A DNA stretch of 64,000 nt from Micromonospora arida. GTDB taxonomy: Bacteria > Actinomycetota > Actinomycetes > Mycobacteriales > Micromonosporaceae. The notes beneath the pieces are model-generated. The model was given only the letters and a program-made list of their open reading frames with translations. It did no database searches and had not been told where the DNA came from. Positions 1 to 8,111 of this stretch are shown piece after piece (position 1 is the stretch's first letter; the number at the start of each line of letters is the position of its first letter). The stretch is taken from contig NZ_QGSY01000275.1 of NCBI RefSeq assembly GCF_003857035.1, positions 62,001-126,000 of the forward strand, written 5' to 3'. The position numbers and the translations under genes were made by a program.

Positions 1-433
1 CGCCAGCCGGGCCGTCTTCGCCGCCCGGTCCGGTCGGGCGGCGAGGACCACCCGGGTACGCGAGTTGCTGGCCGCCGTGGAGATCCGTGGCGCCGGCGAC
101 GACCAGGAGATCCGCTTTCTGTCCGGCGGCAACCAGCAGAAGGTCGTGCTGGCCCGATGGCTCGCGCTCAACCCGCGGATCCTGCTCTTCGACGAGCCGA
201 CCCGGGGGATCGACGTGGGAGCGAAGTCAGCCATTCACGATCTCGTCCGCCGCCTTGCCCGTGATGGCGCGGCCGTGCTGATGATCTCGTCCGATCTACC
301 GGAGCTGCTGGGGATGAGTGACCGGATCGTCGTCATGCGGGACGGCCACGTCGCGGGCGAACTGCCCGCCGGCGCGACCGAGGAGGAGGTCGTCGCGTTG
401 GCGGTCGGCACCGTGCGGGAGCCGGCCCAGTGA
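1..433 (+). CDS. Sugar ABC transporter ATP-binding protein, C-terminal fragment
   Basis: The reading frame is open from base 2 and stops at 433, so only the last ~143 codons are in the window. The fragment carries the ABC signature LSGGNQQK, a Walker B segment ending in FDEP, the D-loop region TRGIDVG, and the ISSDLPE...SDRI segment that in RbsA/MglA/XylG-type ATPases replaces the usual H-loop. Those proteins have two fused nucleotide-binding domains; this is the end of the second. It would power import through the two permeases that follow. The stop codon overlaps a GTG in the tandem repeat (GTGA), so translation may run on into the repeat. The family is clear; the sugar cannot be told from this fragment. 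Confidence 0.93.
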   Translation, partial: ASRAVFAARSGRAARTTRVRELLAAVEIRGAGDDQEIRFLSGGNQQKVVLARWLALNPRILLFDEPTRGIDVGAKSAIHDLVRRLARDGAAVLMISSDLPELLGMSDRIVVMRDGHVAGELPAGATEEEVVALAVGTVREPAQ

Positions 434-555
434 GCGCGAGGAGTGAGCCGGGTTTGCGAGCCCCGCAGTCGCGAACCGAGGTGACCCAGTGAGCGCGAGG
501 AGTGAGCCGGGTTTGCGAGCCCCGCAGTCGCGAACCGAGGTGACCCAGTGAGCGC
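426..555 (+). repeat. 59-bp tandem repeat (two full copies plus 12 bp) joining two ABC genes
   Basis: Two identical 59-bp units (426-484 and 485-543) are followed by the first 12 bp of a third (544-555). Each unit begins with CCCAGTGAGCGC and ends with GAGGTGA. GTG codons at 430 and 489 each open a 20-codon frame ending in TGA at 490-492 and 549-551; these stops overlap the next GTG, the last being the permease start at 548. The gap between ATPase and permease is thus a chain of GTGA stop/start junctions, each with a GAGG-type ribosome-binding motif just upstream. Whether the 20-residue peptides are made is unknown. Confidence 0.85.
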
Positions 556-1519
556 ACTGTCGCTGTTGCCGGCCCGGCGTTCCGTACCGGGCGTGTTCGT
601 GGCCCTGACCCTGACCCTGACGATCGGCTGGCTGGTCGTCCTGCTCGACGGGGGTCAGCTCTTCAACCAGTCCACGACGGTGAGTCTGCTGCATGTGGCC
701 GCCGGCCTCGGCCTCGTCGCGGTGGGCCAGACCCTGGTCATCCTGGGAGGCTCGCTCGACCTCTCGGTGGCGTACGTGATCAGCCTCAGCACCCTCGTCG
801 CGGCCGAGACGATGAACGGCAGCGACGGCGCGGTGCTGCCGGCGATCGGCCTGGTGCTCGTCGTCAGCGCCGGCGTCGGGCTGCTCAACGGGCTGCTCGT
901 CACCAGGTTCCGGGTCAACGCGTTCATCGCGACCCTCGGCGTCGGGCTGCTGCTCAAGGGTTACCTCGACAACGGCTACGACGGCCCGGCCGGCACCACC
1001 GCACCCTCGCTGGTGCACGCGCTCGGCTACCAGCGCATCGGGCCGCTGCCGGTGTCGTTCCTGCTGCTGATAGCGGTCACCGCGGCGGCCTGGTTCGCGC
1101 TCTCGCGGACCCGCTTCGGCCACCACCTGGTCGCCGTCGGCGGGGATCCGGAGGTGGCCCGGCTCTCCGGCGTCCGCAACGACCGGGTCCTCGTCACCGC
1201 CCACGTGCTGTGCTCGATGTGCGCAGGGCTCGCCGGCATCTACCTCGCCAGTCGGCTCGGCTCGGGCGCCCCACGCGTCGGCACCGAGGGCCTCTACGAC
1301 CTGGAGTCGATCGCCGCGGTGGTGATCGGCGGTACCGCCCTCGCCGGTGGGCGCGGCGGCGTCATCGGCACGGTCGGTGGGGTGCTGCTGCTGGCCAGCA
1401 TCGACGCCATCTTCAACCAGCTCGAGGTCGACGCCTTCTTCAAGCAGGTGATCCGGGGCGTCATCATCATCGCCGCGGTCGCCGTCTACGCCCGCCGGGC
1501 CATGCGAAAGGCGGCCTAG
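548..1519 (+). CDS. Sugar ABC transporter permease (BPD_transp_2 family), first subunit
   Basis: This 323-residue, very hydrophobic protein is of the RbsC/AraH/XylH type and forms half of the membrane channel of a CUT2 sugar importer. The family motif appears as GGSLDLSVAYV near residues 66-76, and a conserved GGTALAGGRGG loop lies about 50 residues from the C-terminus. About eight to ten membrane segments are visible. The GTG at 548 is chosen because it directly follows the repeat and overlaps the upstream TGA. The second permease starts 2 bp after its stop, so the pair is translated together. The substrate is probably a monosaccharide, judging by the epimerase gene downstream; the exact sugar is not visible. 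Confidence 0.92.
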   Translation: MSALSLLPARRSVPGVFVALTLTLTIGWLVVLLDGGQLFNQSTTVSLLHVAAGLGLVAVGQTLVILGGSLDLSVAYVISLSTLVAAETMNGSDGAVLPAIGLVLVVSAGVGLLNGLLVTRFRVNAFIATLGVGLLLKGYLDNGYDGPAGTTAPSLVHALGYQRIGPLPVSFLLLIAVTAAAWFALSRTRFGHHLVAVGGDPEVARLSGVRNDRVLVTAHVLCSMCAGLAGIYLASRLGSGAPRVGTEGLYDLESIAAVVIGGTALAGGRGGVIGTVGGVLLLASIDAIFNQLEVDAFFKQVIRGVIIIAAVAVYARRAMRKAA

Positions 1520-1521
1520 CC

Positions 1522-2505
1522 ATGCAGACCGTCCAGCCCCGTTCCCTGCCGCTGCGTCTGCCGCGGGTGCGTCCCGGTGGTGTCCTGCCGATCCTCGCGA
1601 TCCTCGCGGTGCTGTTGGTGCTCGTCGGCATCCGGCAGCCCGACTTCCTGGCCCCGCAGTCGCTGATGTCCTTCCTCGGCCGTTCGGCACCGATCATCCT
1701 GCTCGCCGCCGGTCAGTACTTCGTGATCGTGTCCGGCGAGTTCGACCTCTCGGTCGGTTCCCTGGTCACCGCTCAGGTGGTGGTCGCCGCCCGGCTGATC
1801 GACAGCGACCCGGCGCGTACCTGGCCGGTGGTGCTGCTCCTGCTCGCCTTCGGAGTGCTGGTCGGGCTGGTCAACGGCCTGATCACGACGCGGCTGCGGG
1901 TGCCGTCGTTCATCACCACCCTCGGCATGTTCCTGATCCTCGTCGGCGCGGTCTACCTCTGGTCCGACGGCGCCCCGAAGGGTGGGCTCTCCGAGGAGTT
2001 CCGGCGGTTCGGCCGGCGGGCCTTCGAGGACGTGCCGCTGCTGGGCCGCGTGCCGTACGCGCTGCTGGTCCTGGTGGTCCTGGCGGTGGCGGCCGTGCTG
2101 CTGATGCGCTCGGACTTCGGTCGGACGCTGGTCGCCGTCGGCGACAACCCGCGCACCGCCGAGCTGAGCGGTGTACGCGTGTGGCGTACCCGGACCTTCG
2201 CCTTCATCCTCAGCGGGCTCGCGGCGGCGGTGGCGGCCATCCTCCTGGGCGGCTACAGCGGTGTGTCGTTCCAGGCCGGTGCCGGCCTGGAGTTCGGTGC
2301 GATCACCGCTGTCGTCCTCGGTGGGGTGGCGCTCGGCGGGGGTCGCGGCGCGGTCGTCGGGGCGATGCTCGGCGCGCTGACCCTCGAACTGCTGTTCGCC
2401 CTCATGAATTTCTACGGCGTCTCCGGCGCCCTCAGGTCGACCGTCCAGGGCGCGATCATCCTGCTCGCCGTGGCGGTCTCGGCAACCCGTTCTTCGTCGA
2501 GATAA
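1522..2505 (+). CDS. Sugar ABC transporter permease (BPD_transp_2 family), second subunit
   Basis: A 327-residue integral membrane protein, paralogous to the preceding permease and probably its heterodimer partner. It carries the family motif SGEFDLSVGSL near residues 73-83 and the C-terminal GGVALGGGRGAVVG loop. The frame is open far upstream, but ATG 1522 lies 2 bp after the previous stop and begins a normal short cytoplasmic N-terminus before the first membrane segment, so it is preferred. Two different permeases per transporter is the arrangement in some ribose, rhamnose and galactofuranose-type CUT2 systems. The binding protein follows after 13 bp. Confidence 0.92.
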   Translation: MQTVQPRSLPLRLPRVRPGGVLPILAILAVLLVLVGIRQPDFLAPQSLMSFLGRSAPIILLAAGQYFVIVSGEFDLSVGSLVTAQVVVAARLIDSDPARTWPVVLLLLAFGVLVGLVNGLITTRLRVPSFITTLGMFLILVGAVYLWSDGAPKGGLSEEFRRFGRRAFEDVPLLGRVPYALLVLVVLAVAAVLLMRSDFGRTLVAVGDNPRTAELSGVRVWRTRTFAFILSGLAAAVAAILLGGYSGVSFQAGAGLEFGAITAVVLGGVALGGGRGAVVGAMLGALTLELLFALMNFYGVSGALRSTVQGAIILLAVAVSATRSSSR

Positions 2506-2518
2506 AGGGGAAACCATA

Positions 2519-3703
2519 GTGCGACGTTCCATGGCGGCCATTGCCGCTGTCACCCTGCTGTCCCTTGCCGCCTGTGCCACCGACGAGCCGGCCGCGAGCC
2601 CGTCGGGAAGTGCGTCCGCCGCCACCGGGTCCGGCACCGGGGACCAGTCGAAGTTCTTCGTGCAGGCCGACTACGACGCCGAGTTGGCGCTGCTCGACGC
2701 GGCACCGACGGGCCCGGCCGACAAGCCGTGGGAGCAGGTGCTCAACCCGACGATGGTCGACACCGCCAAGTTCAAGAAGAACGGCCCACACAAGATCTGC
2801 TTCTCGAATGCGGCCCTGAACAACCCCTGGCGGCAGGTCGGGTTCAAGACCATGCAGGCCGAGGTGGAGGCGCAGAAGAGCCGCATCAAGGAGTTCGTGC
2901 ACGTCGACGCCGAGGGCAAGGACCAGAAGCAGATCGCGGACATCAACGATCTGCTCGGCAAGGGCTGCGACGCGCTCATCGTCTCGCCGAACACCACCGC
3001 CACGCTCACCCCAGCCGTCGAGGCGGCCTGCAAGGCCGGGCTGCCGGTCGTCGTCTTCGACCGTGGTGTCAACACGAAGTGCCCGGTGACGTTCATCAAC
3101 CCCATCGGCGGTTACGGGTTCGGCCACGTCGGGGCCGAGTTCGTCAGCCAGAAGATGAAGCCCGGCGGCAAGGTCCTCGCCCTGCGGATCCTGCCCGGCG
3201 TCGACGTCCTGGAGACCCGCTGGTCGGCGGCGAAGGTGGCGTTCGACAAGGCGAAGGTCGACGTCGTCGGTGTCGAGTTCACCGATGGTGATCCGGCCAA
3301 GACCAAGAAGATCGTCGACGACTACATCCAGCGGTACGGCACGATCGACGGGGTCTGGATGGACGCCGGAGCGGTGGCCGTCGCGGCGGTCGAGGCGTTC
3401 CAGGACGCGGGCAAGCCCGTTCCGCCGATGAACGGTGAGGACCAGCTCGACTTCCTGAAAATCTGGAAGGACAAGAAGCTCACCGCGATCGCGCCGACCT
3501 ACCCGACCTACCAGTGGCGTACGCCGATCATCGCGGCGCTGCGGATCCTCGACGGCCAGCAGGTGTCCAACCCGTGGAAGCTGCCGCAGCCGACCGTCAC
3601 CCAGGACAACCTGGACCAGTACATCGACGCGGGCATGCCGCCGCTGCACTACGCGATGTGCGGCTGCACCGACCTGCCCGGTTACCCGCAGCGCTGGAAG
3701 TAG
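2519..3703 (+). CDS. Sugar-binding lipoprotein of the CUT2 ABC transporter
   Basis: This 394-residue periplasmic-binding-protein-like protein (Peripla_BP_4 type) has a lipoprotein signal: a basic start, a hydrophobic stretch and the lipobox LAAC with Cys19. A Ser/Ala/Gly-rich tether follows. The GTG start at 2519 is supported by AAAGGGG about 8 bp upstream. The mature part shows a two-lobed pattern (SNAALNNPWRQVGFKTMQAE, then DALIVSPNTT and VVVFDRGVN) typical of ribose/xylose-type receptors. It is long for this class (usually 310-350), mainly through an N-terminal extension. It would be anchored outside the membrane and hand sugar to the two permeases encoded upstream. Confidence 0.92.
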   Translation: MRRSMAAIAAVTLLSLAACATDEPAASPSGSASAATGSGTGDQSKFFVQADYDAELALLDAAPTGPADKPWEQVLNPTMVDTAKFKKNGPHKICFSNAALNNPWRQVGFKTMQAEVEAQKSRIKEFVHVDAEGKDQKQIADINDLLGKGCDALIVSPNTTATLTPAVEAACKAGLPVVVFDRGVNTKCPVTFINPIGGYGFGHVGAEFVSQKMKPGGKVLALRILPGVDVLETRWSAAKVAFDKAKVDVVGVEFTDGDPAKTKKIVDDYIQRYGTIDGVWMDAGAVAVAAVEAFQDAGKPVPPMNGEDQLDFLKIWKDKKLTAIAPTYPTYQWRTPIIAALRILDGQQVSNPWKLPQPTVTQDNLDQYIDAGMPPLHYAMCGCTDLPGYPQRWK

Positions 3704-3709
3704 GGTCCG

Positions 3710-4561
3710 ATGTACGCCATCGGCGTCAACCCCTGGGTCTGGGCCTCGCCGGTCGACGACAAGGCCCTGGCCGAGCTGATCCCGCGGATCGCCGCGTTCG
3801 GCTTCGACGCGATCGAGTTGCCGATCGAGCAGCCCGGCGACTGGGACCCGATCCGTACCCGGGACCTGTTGGCGGAGCACGGCCTCGTCGCCGCCGGCGT
3901 CTGCGCGGTGACCCCGCCGGGGCGGGAGTTGGTCGACGCCGCGCCAGCGGTCGTCGAGTCGACGGTGGCGTACCTGAAGGGCTGCGTGGCGAGCGCGGCG
4001 GCCGTCGGCGCTGGATGCGTCGGCGGCCCCGCGTACGCCTCGGTCGGCCGCACGTGGCGGATGTCGCCAACGGCTCGCGCGGCCTGCTACGCGGATTTCC
4101 GGCGGGCCCTGGCGCCGGTGGCCGAGCAGGCCGGCGAGTTGGGCGTGAGCATCGGTGTCGAGGCGTTGAACCGCTACGAGACGAGCGTCGTCAACACGAT
4201 CGAGCAGACGATCGAGTTGATCGACGGGCTACCGCCGAACGTCGGCATCATGATCGATACCTACCACATGAACATTGAGGAGGCCGACCCCTACGCGGCC
4301 CTCGCCGTCGCCGGCCGGCACATCAAGCACGTCCAGGTCAGCGGCACCAACCGGGGTGCTCCCGGCGCTGACCACTTCGACTGGCCCCGCTTCTTCACGG
4401 TCCTGCGGGACACCGGTTACCAGGGTGCGATCTGCATCGAGTCGTTCACGGCGGAGAACGAGGCCATCGCCACCGCCGCGGCGATCTGGCGTCCGTTGGC
4501 CCCCTCGCAGGACCGTCTCGCCACGGACGGCCTGCGCTATCTCCGGGAGATCCTCGGATAA
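3710..4561 (+). CDS. Sugar phosphate isomerase/epimerase (D-tagatose 3-epimerase-like TIM barrel)
   Basis: A 283-residue AP-endonuclease-2-type TIM barrel. The metal-binding set of ketose 3-epimerases can be read as Glu151 (GVEALNRYE), Asp183 (IDTYHMN), His207 (KHVQV) and Glu244 (IESF); these sit almost exactly where the D-psicose/D-tagatose 3-epimerases have theirs. The SGTNRGAPG segment resembles the substrate loop of that family. ATG 3710 lies 6 bp after the binding-protein stop, so the gene is in the importer operon and probably isomerises the imported sugar or its derivative in the cytoplasm. Epimerisation at C3 of a ketose is the best guess; other DTE-family activities are possible. Confidence 0.85.
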   Translation: MYAIGVNPWVWASPVDDKALAELIPRIAAFGFDAIELPIEQPGDWDPIRTRDLLAEHGLVAAGVCAVTPPGRELVDAAPAVVESTVAYLKGCVASAAAVGAGCVGGPAYASVGRTWRMSPTARAACYADFRRALAPVAEQAGELGVSIGVEALNRYETSVVNTIEQTIELIDGLPPNVGIMIDTYHMNIEEADPYAALAVAGRHIKHVQVSGTNRGAPGADHFDWPRFFTVLRDTGYQGAICIESFTAENEAIATAAAIWRPLAPSQDRLATDGLRYLREILG

Positions 4562-4640
4562 CTGCCCGACCCGTCACCCCCGCGCTGGTCGAGGCCGTTG
4601 CGCCACCCCCACCCCGTTCTCACGTCAGGAGCACCGTCCC

Positions 4641-7034
4641 GTGTCCTCGTCCCTTTCGTCGCTGCGCCGACTGCTGGCCGGCGCCGCCGCGACAGCGGTG
4701 ACCGCCCTGGTCGCGGTAACCGCCTCGGTGTCCCCGGCCCAAGCGGCCACCACCACCCTCTACGCGTCGCCCGCCGGCACCGGCACCGTGTGTTCCGCCA
4801 GCCAACCGTGTTCGCTGACCGCCGCCCAGACCGCGGTGCGGGCGATCAACAGCGCGATGTCCGGTGACATCGTCGTGGAGTTGGCCAACGGCGCGTACCG
4901 GCTGTCGTCGCCGCTGCGGTTCACCGCTGCCGACTCGGGCAACAACGGCTATCAGGTGATCTGGCGGGCGGCCTCCGGCGCACGTCCGACGATCACCGGC
5001 GCCCGGGCGGTCACCGGCTGGTCGCTCGTCGACTCCGGGAAGAACATCTGGCGGGCCAACGTCGGCGCCGGGCTCGACTCCCGTCAGCTCTACGTCAACG
5101 GGGCCGTGGCCACCCGGGCACGTACCGCCGTGAACCGCTCCGACTTCACCTTCACCACGTCCGGCATGCGGTTCACCAACGGCGCGCTCAGCTACCTCAA
5201 CAACCTCGGCAACCAGAACCGGGTCGAGGTGGAGAGCGTCGGTTCGTTCACCGACCGGTACTCGCCGGTGCAGAGCATCAGCGGAAACTTCCTGACGATG
5301 CAGCAGCCCGCGTGGAACAACAACACCTTCGGGTTCGACACCCTCTCCAGCCCGCACCGCGCCGGCCCCTTCTACCTGACCAACGCGTACGAGTTCCTGG
5401 ACTCGGCGGGGGAGTGGTACCTCAACCCCAGCAACGGTCAGCTCAACTACATCCCCCTCGCCGGGCAGAACATGAGCTCGGTCAGCGTCGAGTTGCCGCA
5501 GTTGCAGTCCCTGGTCAACGTGGGCGGCACCCTCGCCTCGCCGGCACACCACATCTCGTTCAGCGGCATCACCTTCACCGGCACCAGTTGGCTCGGCCCG
5601 AGCAGCAGCAACGGCTTCGCCGACCAGCAGACCGGCGCCCACATCACCGGCACCTGGTCCCGGCCGGCCGACGCGCTGACCTCCTGCCAGGCCGGCTGCC
5701 CCCAGTTCGAGGCCACCCGGCCCAACTGGAACCAGATGCCCGCCGCCGTGCAGGTCTCCGCGGCCAACACCATCACCTTCAGCGACTCCCAGTTCGTCAA
5801 CCTCGGGCAGACCGCGATCGGCATCGGCAACGACGCCAACGCCCACGCCAGCGGTGTCGGTCTGGGCGCCAGCAACATCACCGTCACCCGCTCCGAGATC
5901 GCCCGCAACTCCGCCGGCGGCGTCGTGGTCGGCGGTGTACGCGCAGACGCCCACCACCCCAGTGATCAGCGGATGGTCAACCGCAACATCACCATCAGCA
6001 ACAACCGGGTGCACGATCTCGGCCTGGAGTACCGGGGCGTGGTCTCGATCCTGACCACCTACGTGAACACGGCGACGGTTTCGTACAACGAGGTCTACAA
6101 CATGCCGTACACCGGCCTGTCGGTCGGCTACGGCTGGGGCGCCAACGACGCGGGCGGCAGTCAGCACTACGCGAACCGGGGCCTGTACAACTACCAGCCG
6201 CGCTACACCACGGCGACCACCGCGGCCAACAACCAGGTCATCGGCAACTACGTGCACGACGTGATGCAGCAGATGACCGACGGCGGATGCATCTACACGC
6301 TGTCGGCGAACCCGGGCGCGACCATCAACCAGAACTACTGCCTGCGGACCAACGGCTGGTTCGGGCTCTACTTCGACGAGGGCTCCCGCTACTACACCGC
6401 CCGCAACAACGTGTTCTCCTCCACCGGTACCTGGGCCACCGCCAACTACTGGTACGCGGAGAACATGGGTAACTTCACGGTCACCAACAACTGGTCGACG
6501 AACAACTCCACGAACGTGACGAACGGCGACCGCGGCAACGTGGTCAACGGCAACGTCACGGTCAGCAACGGCAGTTGGCCGTCGGGCGCGCAGACGGTGA
6601 TCAACGCGGCTGGTGTGCAGAGCGGTGGTGGCACCAACCCGCAGAACGTGCAGATCGTGGGTGCACAGTCGGGCCGGTGCGCCGAGATCGGCAACTCCAG
6701 CACGACAAACGGCACGCAGGCCCAGATCTGGGACTGCATCAGTGCGGCCACCAACCAGCGGTGGACCCACACCGCCAGCCGTCAGCTCATGGTCTACGGC
6801 ACCAAGTGCCTGGACGCCTCCGGCCAGGGCACCAGCAACGGCACCGCGGTGGTGATCTGGGACTGCAACGGCGGCACCAACCAGCAGTGGAACGTCAACG
6901 CCAACGGCACGATCACCGGTGTGCAGTCGGGTCTCTGCCTGGACGCCAACGGCGCCGCGACGGCGAACGGCACGAAGCTGATCCTCTGGGCCTGCTCCGG
7001 CGGCACCAACCAGCAGTGGCAGTTGCGCAGCTGA
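4641..7034 (+). CDS. Secreted right-handed beta-helix protein with C-terminal ricin-type lectin domain
   Basis: A 797-residue exported protein. GTG 4641 follows CAGGAG by 10 bp and opens a Sec signal with a likely cut after AQA at residue 35. Residues ~240-640 hold repeating short strands rich in Asn and Thr (NITISNNRVHD, ATVSYNEVYN, NQVIGNYVHD) that form a parallel beta-helix, as in pectinases and GH141-like enzymes. Residues ~670-797 form a ricin-type beta-trefoil with three NQ(R/Q)W repeats, which usually binds galactose- or xylose-containing polysaccharide. It lies 79 bp after the epimerase and probably shares its transcript. Enzyme specificity cannot be set; a GH141-like glycosidase is one possibility. 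Confidence 0.88.
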   Translation: MSSSLSSLRRLLAGAAATAVTALVAVTASVSPAQAATTTLYASPAGTGTVCSASQPCSLTAAQTAVRAINSAMSGDIVVELANGAYRLSSPLRFTAADSGNNGYQVIWRAASGARPTITGARAVTGWSLVDSGKNIWRANVGAGLDSRQLYVNGAVATRARTAVNRSDFTFTTSGMRFTNGALSYLNNLGNQNRVEVESVGSFTDRYSPVQSISGNFLTMQQPAWNNNTFGFDTLSSPHRAGPFYLTNAYEFLDSAGEWYLNPSNGQLNYIPLAGQNMSSVSVELPQLQSLVNVGGTLASPAHHISFSGITFTGTSWLGPSSSNGFADQQTGAHITGTWSRPADALTSCQAGCPQFEATRPNWNQMPAAVQVSAANTITFSDSQFVNLGQTAIGIGNDANAHASGVGLGASNITVTRSEIARNSAGGVVVGGVRADAHHPSDQRMVNRNITISNNRVHDLGLEYRGVVSILTTYVNTATVSYNEVYNMPYTGLSVGYGWGANDAGGSQHYANRGLYNYQPRYTTATTAANNQVIGNYVHDVMQQMTDGGCIYTLSANPGATINQNYCLRTNGWFGLYFDEGSRYYTARNNVFSSTGTWATANYWYAENMGNFTVTNNWSTNNSTNVTNGDRGNVVNGNVTVSNGSWPSGAQTVINAAGVQSGGGTNPQNVQIVGAQSGRCAEIGNSSTTNGTQAQIWDCISAATNQRWTHTASRQLMVYGTKCLDASGQGTSNGTAVVIWDCNGGTNQQWNVNANGTITGVQSGLCLDANGAATANGTKLILWACSGGTNQQWQLRS

Positions 7035-7051
7035 TCCAGTAGCTGGACACC

Positions 7052-7094
7052 GACAGGTCCGGGCCGGGGCGAGACGCCTCGGCCCGGACCTGTC
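7052..7094. terminator. Bidirectional stem-loop terminator
   Basis: A perfect 15-bp GC-rich inverted repeat (7052-7066 pairing with 7080-7094, 13-nt loop) sits in the 63-bp gap between the convergent beta-helix gene and the hydrolase gene ending at 7098. It has no clear U-tract, as is common in actinomycetes, and could stop transcription in both directions. Confidence 0.75.
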
Positions 7095-7097
7095 CGG

Positions 7098-8036
7098 TTA
7101 CGGCTCTGCGACCACCGTCAGCCCGGTCGAGGAGCTGTAGCGGACCGGGATGGGATCGGTGAGTTCCCCGACGAATGTTCCGTCGACGTGGTCGAGGAAG
7201 CCGATGAGGGACCAGTCGTCGGCGGGTCCGGGGACCAGCCGGGGCGCGTACAGGTGCGGGTGGGCGAACGGTTGGGCGGACGCGATGTCCCACGGCCCGA
7301 GGGTGGTCTCGCCGGTCGCCACCCAGATCCGGTGGTCGTCGCGCCGAGCGCTGCCGGTGGCCTCGGTGGAGAAGAGCAGCAGCGGCTGCCCGTCGAGGAC
7401 CGCGACCTGGGGCACCTCCAGGTGACCGAAGCCGGCCGGAGTCGACAGCGGCGGCGCGACGGTCCAGGTGACGAGGTCGGTGGAGGTGGCGTGGCCGACG
7501 ACGCCACGGGTGTTCGCCGGACCGGTGTTGGCGCGGGCGGTGATGAGCATGTGCCAACCCTTGCCGTCGGGGTCGGGGAACACCCACGGGTCACGCCACG
7601 CCTGCTCGTACCACAGCTCCTTGTCCAGCAGCTCGTACCAGGTGGGGTCGGCCTGGACGATCGGTTCGGTGCCGTGCCGGTGCCAGGTCATGAGGTCGTC
7701 GGAGACGGCCAGTCCGATGCGTTGGACGAGCCCGTCCTCCGCACGACCGACCCCGGTGTAGAACAGGTACCAGCGTCCGTCAGGCCCGCGGACGGTGCAG
7801 CCCGTCCAGGTCGCCAGGTCGTCCCAGCTGGGCGCGTCGGCGGGGACCACGGCGTCGGCGACCAGGCGCCACGAGCGCAGGTCCGCCGAGACGGCGTGGC
7901 CGATGGTGGCCCGGCGGTGGCGGCGGTGCGGGTCGTGCAGGGCACGGGACGCGCGCAGGAAGAACACGTGCCAGAGGCCGTTGTCGTCCCGCGTGTACCA
8001 GCTGTCCCACACCCAGTGGTCGGGTAGACGAAGCAT
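7098..8036 (-). CDS. Cytoplasmic five-bladed beta-propeller glycosidase (GH68/GH32/GH43-like)
   Basis: A 312-residue protein without signal peptide. The three catalytic positions of the GH68/GH32 fold are visible: an Asp in a WDSW motif close to the N-terminus (levansucrase-like nucleophile), an RDP motif in the middle (WRDPWVF), and a Glu in HLEVPQ as general acid. ATG 8036 is preferred over upstream starts because a LacI-type operator lies at 8053-8066, only 16 bp ahead. The gene is downstream of the lacI gene on the same strand. It probably splits a short oligosaccharide brought in by the importer at 9511-12637. A fructoside is suggested by the motif set, but a GH43-type specificity cannot be excluded. 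Confidence 0.82.
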   Translation of the reverse strand: MLRLPDHWVWDSWYTRDDNGLWHVFFLRASRALHDPHRRHRRATIGHAVSADLRSWRLVADAVVPADAPSWDDLATWTGCTVRGPDGRWYLFYTGVGRAEDGLVQRIGLAVSDDLMTWHRHGTEPIVQADPTWYELLDKELWYEQAWRDPWVFPDPDGKGWHMLITARANTGPANTRGVVGHATSTDLVTWTVAPPLSTPAGFGHLEVPQVAVLDGQPLLLFSTEATGSARRDDHRIWVATGETTLGPWDIASAQPFAHPHLYAPRLVPGPADDWSLIGFLDHVDGTFVGELTDPIPVRYSSSTGLTVVAEP

Positions 8037-8052
8037 GGTCCGAAACCTAGCA

Positions 8053-8066
8053 CTAAACCGTTTTAG
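8053..8066. promoter_or_regulatory. LacI-type operator before the beta-propeller glycosidase gene
   Basis: CTAAACCGTTTTAG is a 14-bp palindrome with arms CTAAA/TTTAG and a CG centre. It lies in the 75-bp gap between the lacI stop (8112) and the hydrolase start (8036). The same arms occur in the operators at 9302-9317 and 22413-22428, so one repressor, probably that of 8112-9137, may bind all three. Confidence 0.75.
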
Positions 8067-8111
8067 CGCCGGTCGAGGCCGAACCGCCGGCACGGATCGG
8101 AGGGCCGGTGG

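Noticed and set aside
1467-1697. Possible extra copy of the 59-bp repeat near 1630-1660 (short CCCCGCAGTCG match)
   Set aside because: Only about 11 bases match and they lie within the permease coding sequence; coincidence is enough to explain it.
4620-6770. 716-codon minus-strand frame opposite the beta-helix gene
   Set aside because: Low-complexity Val/Gly/Arg/His/Asp composition and full overlap with a signal-peptide-bearing gene on the other strand.
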